7,708 nt of DNA from Archangiaceae bacterium (GTDB lineage: Bacteria; Myxococcota; Myxococcia; Myxococcales; Myxococcaceae), in contig JAHFDQ010000293.1 in the NCBI GenBank assembly GCA_023248915.1, forward strand, positions 1 through 7,708, in the 5' to 3' direction. A program made the translations under genes and the position numbers. The first letter of the stretch is position 1. Every line of letters begins with the position of its first letter. Under the pieces are notes generated by a model. That model saw only the letters and a program-made list of their open reading frames with translations, was not told where the DNA came from and made no database searches. This document shows, piece after piece, positions 5,665 to 7,708 of this stretch.

Positions 5665-6876
5665 ATGAAGAACCGTCGAACGAGGGCGTGGCTGGGTCTG
5701 CTCTGCGGGGCGCTCTTCGCCTGCCAGTCAAACCAGGCGGTGGACAGGCCGGTGGTGAAGGTCACCCGAGGCGACCTGGTCTTCGCGGGCAGCTTCTACG
5801 GCGAAGTCGAAGCGCGCGAAACGCACCCCATCATGGTCCCCGAGTTCCACAACATCTGGCAGATCACCATCGAGTCGGTGCTGCCCGACGGCACTCGTGT
5901 GAAGAAGGGCGAAACCGTGCTCACCTTTGCCAAGGCCAACTTCGAGGAAGACCTGCGCGAGGCCGAGGCCGACCTAGCGGTGGCCGACGCGTCGATGCGC
6001 AAGGTGCGGGAACAGAACGAGGACGAGTCCGTCGGCCGGGTGCTGTCGGTGCAGCGCGCCGGCATGCTGGTCGAGCTGGCGAAGCTGAACGTGGTCGAGG
6101 GGGTGAACCTCGTCTCGAAGCTCGACCTCGAGAAGGCCAAGGTCGACCTGGCCCGCGCCGAGCTTCAGCAAGAGCTCGACCAGAAAGAGCTGGTCATCTT
6201 CCAGAAGAAGCGCGCGGCGTCGGTCGAGGTCGAGCACTTGAAGGTGAAGTCGGCCGCCGACAAGGTGCAGGAGATTCGAAGCCAGCTCGAACAGATGGCG
6301 GTGAAGGCGCCCGCCGACGGAATCCTCTACGCGCCGTACACCCGGCTGAACTGGACGATGACCAAGGCCGCGCCGGGCCGGGTGGCCCGACCCGGTGACA
6401 AGGTGCTCGAGATTCCCGAGCTGGCGCAGTTCAACGCCGCGGTCTTCGTCCGCCAGCGCGACTCGTCGCTGGTGCGGGTTGGGGACGAAGCGACGGTGGT
6501 GGCGACGATGTTTCCCGACCGGGTGTTCAAGGGCAAGGTGGTGAGCAAGGACGAGTTCGCGACCACCCGCAACGAGCGCAGCTCGGGCAACGACACGCCG
6601 CAGGGCAACCTGAAAGAGGTGAAGGTGCTCTTGAAACTCGAGGACACGAAAGAACCGCTGCGCCCGGGAGGCACCGTGCGCGCCGACATCTCGGCCGTGC
6701 TGGCCCAGGGCGTGACGCTGGTGCCGTTGGCGGCGCTCAAGGAAGTGCCGGGCGACGGGTACACGGCGACGCGGCGCGACGGCCGCGCCGTCAAGGTGAA
6801 GGTCGGCCGCACTTCGACCATGCAGGCCGAGGTGCTGGAGGGGCTTTCGGTCGGGGACGAGCTGTTGCTCCAATAG
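5665..6876 (+). CDS. Lipoprotein periplasmic adaptor (HlyD/MacA-like membrane fusion protein), second copy
   Basis: Adaptor of 403 residues and probably the main MacA-like partner of the permease. The ATG at 5665 is 3 bases after the permease stop. Residues 1-19 are a lipoprotein signal peptide ending in the lipobox LFAC, lipidated Cys20, so the protein should be anchored in a membrane by acyl chains rather than a helix. The first lipoyl half is about 64-88 (ITIESVLPDGTRVKKGETVL), and a long coiled-coil hairpin covers about 92-212. The second half starts MAVKAPADGIL (211-221) and ends RPGDKVLEI. A beta-barrel covers 256-345 (NAAVFVRQRDSSLVRVGDEATV ... LRPGGTVRADIS), and a membrane-proximal domain 350-403 (VTLVPLAALKEV ... 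VLEGLSVGDELLLQ). This full set is what MacA-type adaptors have. It shares the DGTxVKxGxxV and KAP/VAPxDGI patterns with the shorter adaptor at 3419-4438. It is the last gene before a 33-bp gap. Confidence 0.92.
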   Translation: MKNRRTRAWLGLLCGALFACQSNQAVDRPVVKVTRGDLVFAGSFYGEVEARETHPIMVPEFHNIWQITIESVLPDGTRVKKGETVLTFAKANFEEDLREAEADLAVADASMRKVREQNEDESVGRVLSVQRAGMLVELAKLNVVEGVNLVSKLDLEKAKVDLARAELQQELDQKELVIFQKKRAASVEVEHLKVKSAADKVQEIRSQLEQMAVKAPADGILYAPYTRLNWTMTKAAPGRVARPGDKVLEIPELAQFNAAVFVRQRDSSLVRVGDEATVVATMFPDRVFKGKVVSKDEFATTRNERSSGNDTPQGNLKEVKVLLKLEDTKEPLRPGGTVRADISAVLAQGVTLVPLAALKEVPGDGYTATRRDGRAVKVKVGRTSTMQAEVLEGLSVGDELLLQ

Positions 6877-6893
6877 CCGGCTGCGGGTTGGAG

Positions 6894-6899
6894 TACCCT
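6894..6899 (+). promoter_or_regulatory. Candidate -10 element (TACCCT) just before the GAF gene
   Basis: TACCCT in the context AGTACCCTG lies 10 bases before the ATG at 6910. A start site 7 bases after the box would fall about 4 bases before the ATG, giving a nearly leaderless mRNA. This agrees with the lack of a Shine-Dalgarno in CCGCCCGCC just before the ATG. No good -35 is visible, so read-through from the export operon remains possible. Confidence 0.33.
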
Positions 6900-6909
6900 G
6901 CCGCCCGCC

Positions 6910-7708
6910 ATGGCCGACTCGAAGCGCAGCGCAGAGGCCGTCGAAGAGAGGCGGAGCTCGAGGCATCGGCTGCTGGTCGCGCTGGGGAGGATTGCCGCCC
7001 GAGTCCAGCGGGCCCGCACCGTCGAGGCGGTGCTCGAGAACGCGGGCGCCGGGTTGCTGGCGCTGGGGCTGCGCTTCGCCGTCGCGTCGCTGCGCGACCA
7101 CCGGCTGCAGCTTCGCTTCGTGGCGGCCCAGCCCGAGGCGCTGGCGCAGCTCGACGAGCTGTTCGGTGAGGCCGCGCGAGGCGCGGTCAGCCCGCTGTCC
7201 GAACGCGGGCCCTTGTCGGCCCTGTTCCAGTCGGACGAGGGCGTGTTCACCGAGGACCTGACTTCGTACGCAGCGGACTTCCTGCGGGGTCGCCCCGAGC
7301 TCGCCTTCAAGCGGGAGCTCGCCTTCTTCGAGGCCAGCGGCTTCACCCGGGGAATCGTCACGCCCCTAGGAGTGCGGGGTGAACCCTGGGGCATCTTCGC
7401 GGTCTGTGGCGACCAACTCTCACCGACCGACTCCGCGGCGCTGGGGTTGTTCGGGGTGCAGTTGGGTTCGGCGCTCGAGGTGGCCGAGTCGGTCGAGAGC
7501 CTCGCCCGTCGCAATCGCGACCTCGCCGCCATCCACTCGGTGAAGGTCGGGCTCGACTCCGACCTCGCGAACCTGCTCGGGCAGCTTCAAGAGCTCGCCG
7601 CCGGCTCGACGGCGAGCGATTGCTGCTCGATTTACCTGCTCAACGACAAGCAGACCGAGTTGGTGATGCGCGGCCCTCCCTGCGGAGTCGAGCCGAGCCT
7701 GTCCGAGA
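6910..7708 (+). CDS. GAF-domain signalling protein, N-terminal part (runs off the right edge)
   Basis: An open frame from ATG 6910 runs to the window end: 266 codons, no stop. There is no signal peptide, so it is likely cytoplasmic. After a charged N-terminus (1-20), residues about 21-195 form a first GAF-like sensor domain: helix LLVALGRIAARVQRARTVEA, a core with FAVASLRDHRLQLRFV (56-71), and the telling C-terminal part GIVTPLGVRGEPWGIFAVCG (148-167) followed by DSAALGLFGVQLGSALEVAE. A helical linker (196-212) leads to a second GAF-like start (DLANLLGQLQELA ... CCSIYLLNDKQTELVMRG, 218-255), which is cut off. In this bacterial group such tandem GAF proteins usually end in a histidine kinase, a GGDEF domain or a sigma54-activator domain, but the output part is outside the window. 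It lies 33 bases after the export operon, so a link by co-transcription is possible but unproven. Confidence 0.83.
   Translation, partial: MADSKRSAEAVEERRSSRHRLLVALGRIAARVQRARTVEAVLENAGAGLLALGLRFAVASLRDHRLQLRFVAAQPEALAQLDELFGEAARGAVSPLSERGPLSALFQSDEGVFTEDLTSYAADFLRGRPELAFKRELAFFEASGFTRGIVTPLGVRGEPWGIFAVCGDQLSPTDSAALGLFGVQLGSALEVAESVESLARRNRDLAAIHSVKVGLDSDLANLLGQLQELAAGSTASDCCSIYLLNDKQTELVMRGPPCGVEPSLSE

Noticed and set aside
6860..6909. Intrinsic terminator after the second adaptor gene
   Set aside because: Only very short self-complementary stretches (GAGC/GCTC type) with no T run; not enough to call.
5974..7532. Antisense frames of 375 and 401 codons over the second adaptor and GAF gene
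   Set aside because: Both are compositional shadows. The sense frames carry lipobox, lipoyl and GAF patterns.

Overview
The window reads as chromosomal DNA from a high-GC delta-proteobacterial lineage, most likely a myxobacterium (Myxococcota). The evidence is strongly G/C-biased third codon positions, densely packed genes, two lipoproteins with Asp-Ala-Gly linkers and a CGTCGTxC-type cysteine module, and an adjacent tandem-GAF signalling protein. This assignment is an inference from style; no rRNA or marker gene is present.

Layout. On the minus strand, reading leftwards from about 1059, lie two lipoprotein genes. The first (226-1059) is complete: a lipobox, a D/G/A linker, a cysteine-rich module and a C-terminal beta domain. 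The second (193 to the window edge) has only its N-terminus here and runs into a 15-bp tandem repeat encoding Gly-Gly-Ser-Ala-Asp units. A divergent intergenic region of about 230 bp (1060-1291) holds the presumed promoters of both directions. On the plus strand, 1292-6876 is a five-gene operon with junctions of -4 to +4 bases: a TolC-family outer-membrane channel, a MacB/LolD-type ABC ATPase, a periplasmic adaptor with a signal peptide, a MacB/FtsX-type permease starting inside the adaptor's stop codon (GTGA overlap), and a second, lipoprotein adaptor. After a 33-bp gap, a GAF-domain protein (6910 to the window edge) starts close behind a -10-like TACCCT.

Function. The five operon genes together can build a complete tripartite ABC export machine: ATPase and permease in the inner membrane, adaptors across the periplasm, TolC-like duct in the outer membrane. 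It differs from textbook MacAB-TolC in three ways. ATPase and permease are separate proteins, a gene for one adaptor sits between them, and there are two dissimilar adaptors for one permease. The substrate cannot be read from sequence. The divergent Asp/Gly-rich lipoproteins are the only cargo or partner candidates in view, and that link is speculative.

Nothing here looks like a mobile element, CRISPR array, RNA gene or clear intrinsic terminator. The most interesting points are the asymmetric two-adaptor export system, the paired Asp-Gly lipoproteins with a repeat likely to vary in copy number, a start-codon puzzle at the channel gene, and a shared AGTACCCTG element before two plus-strand starts.
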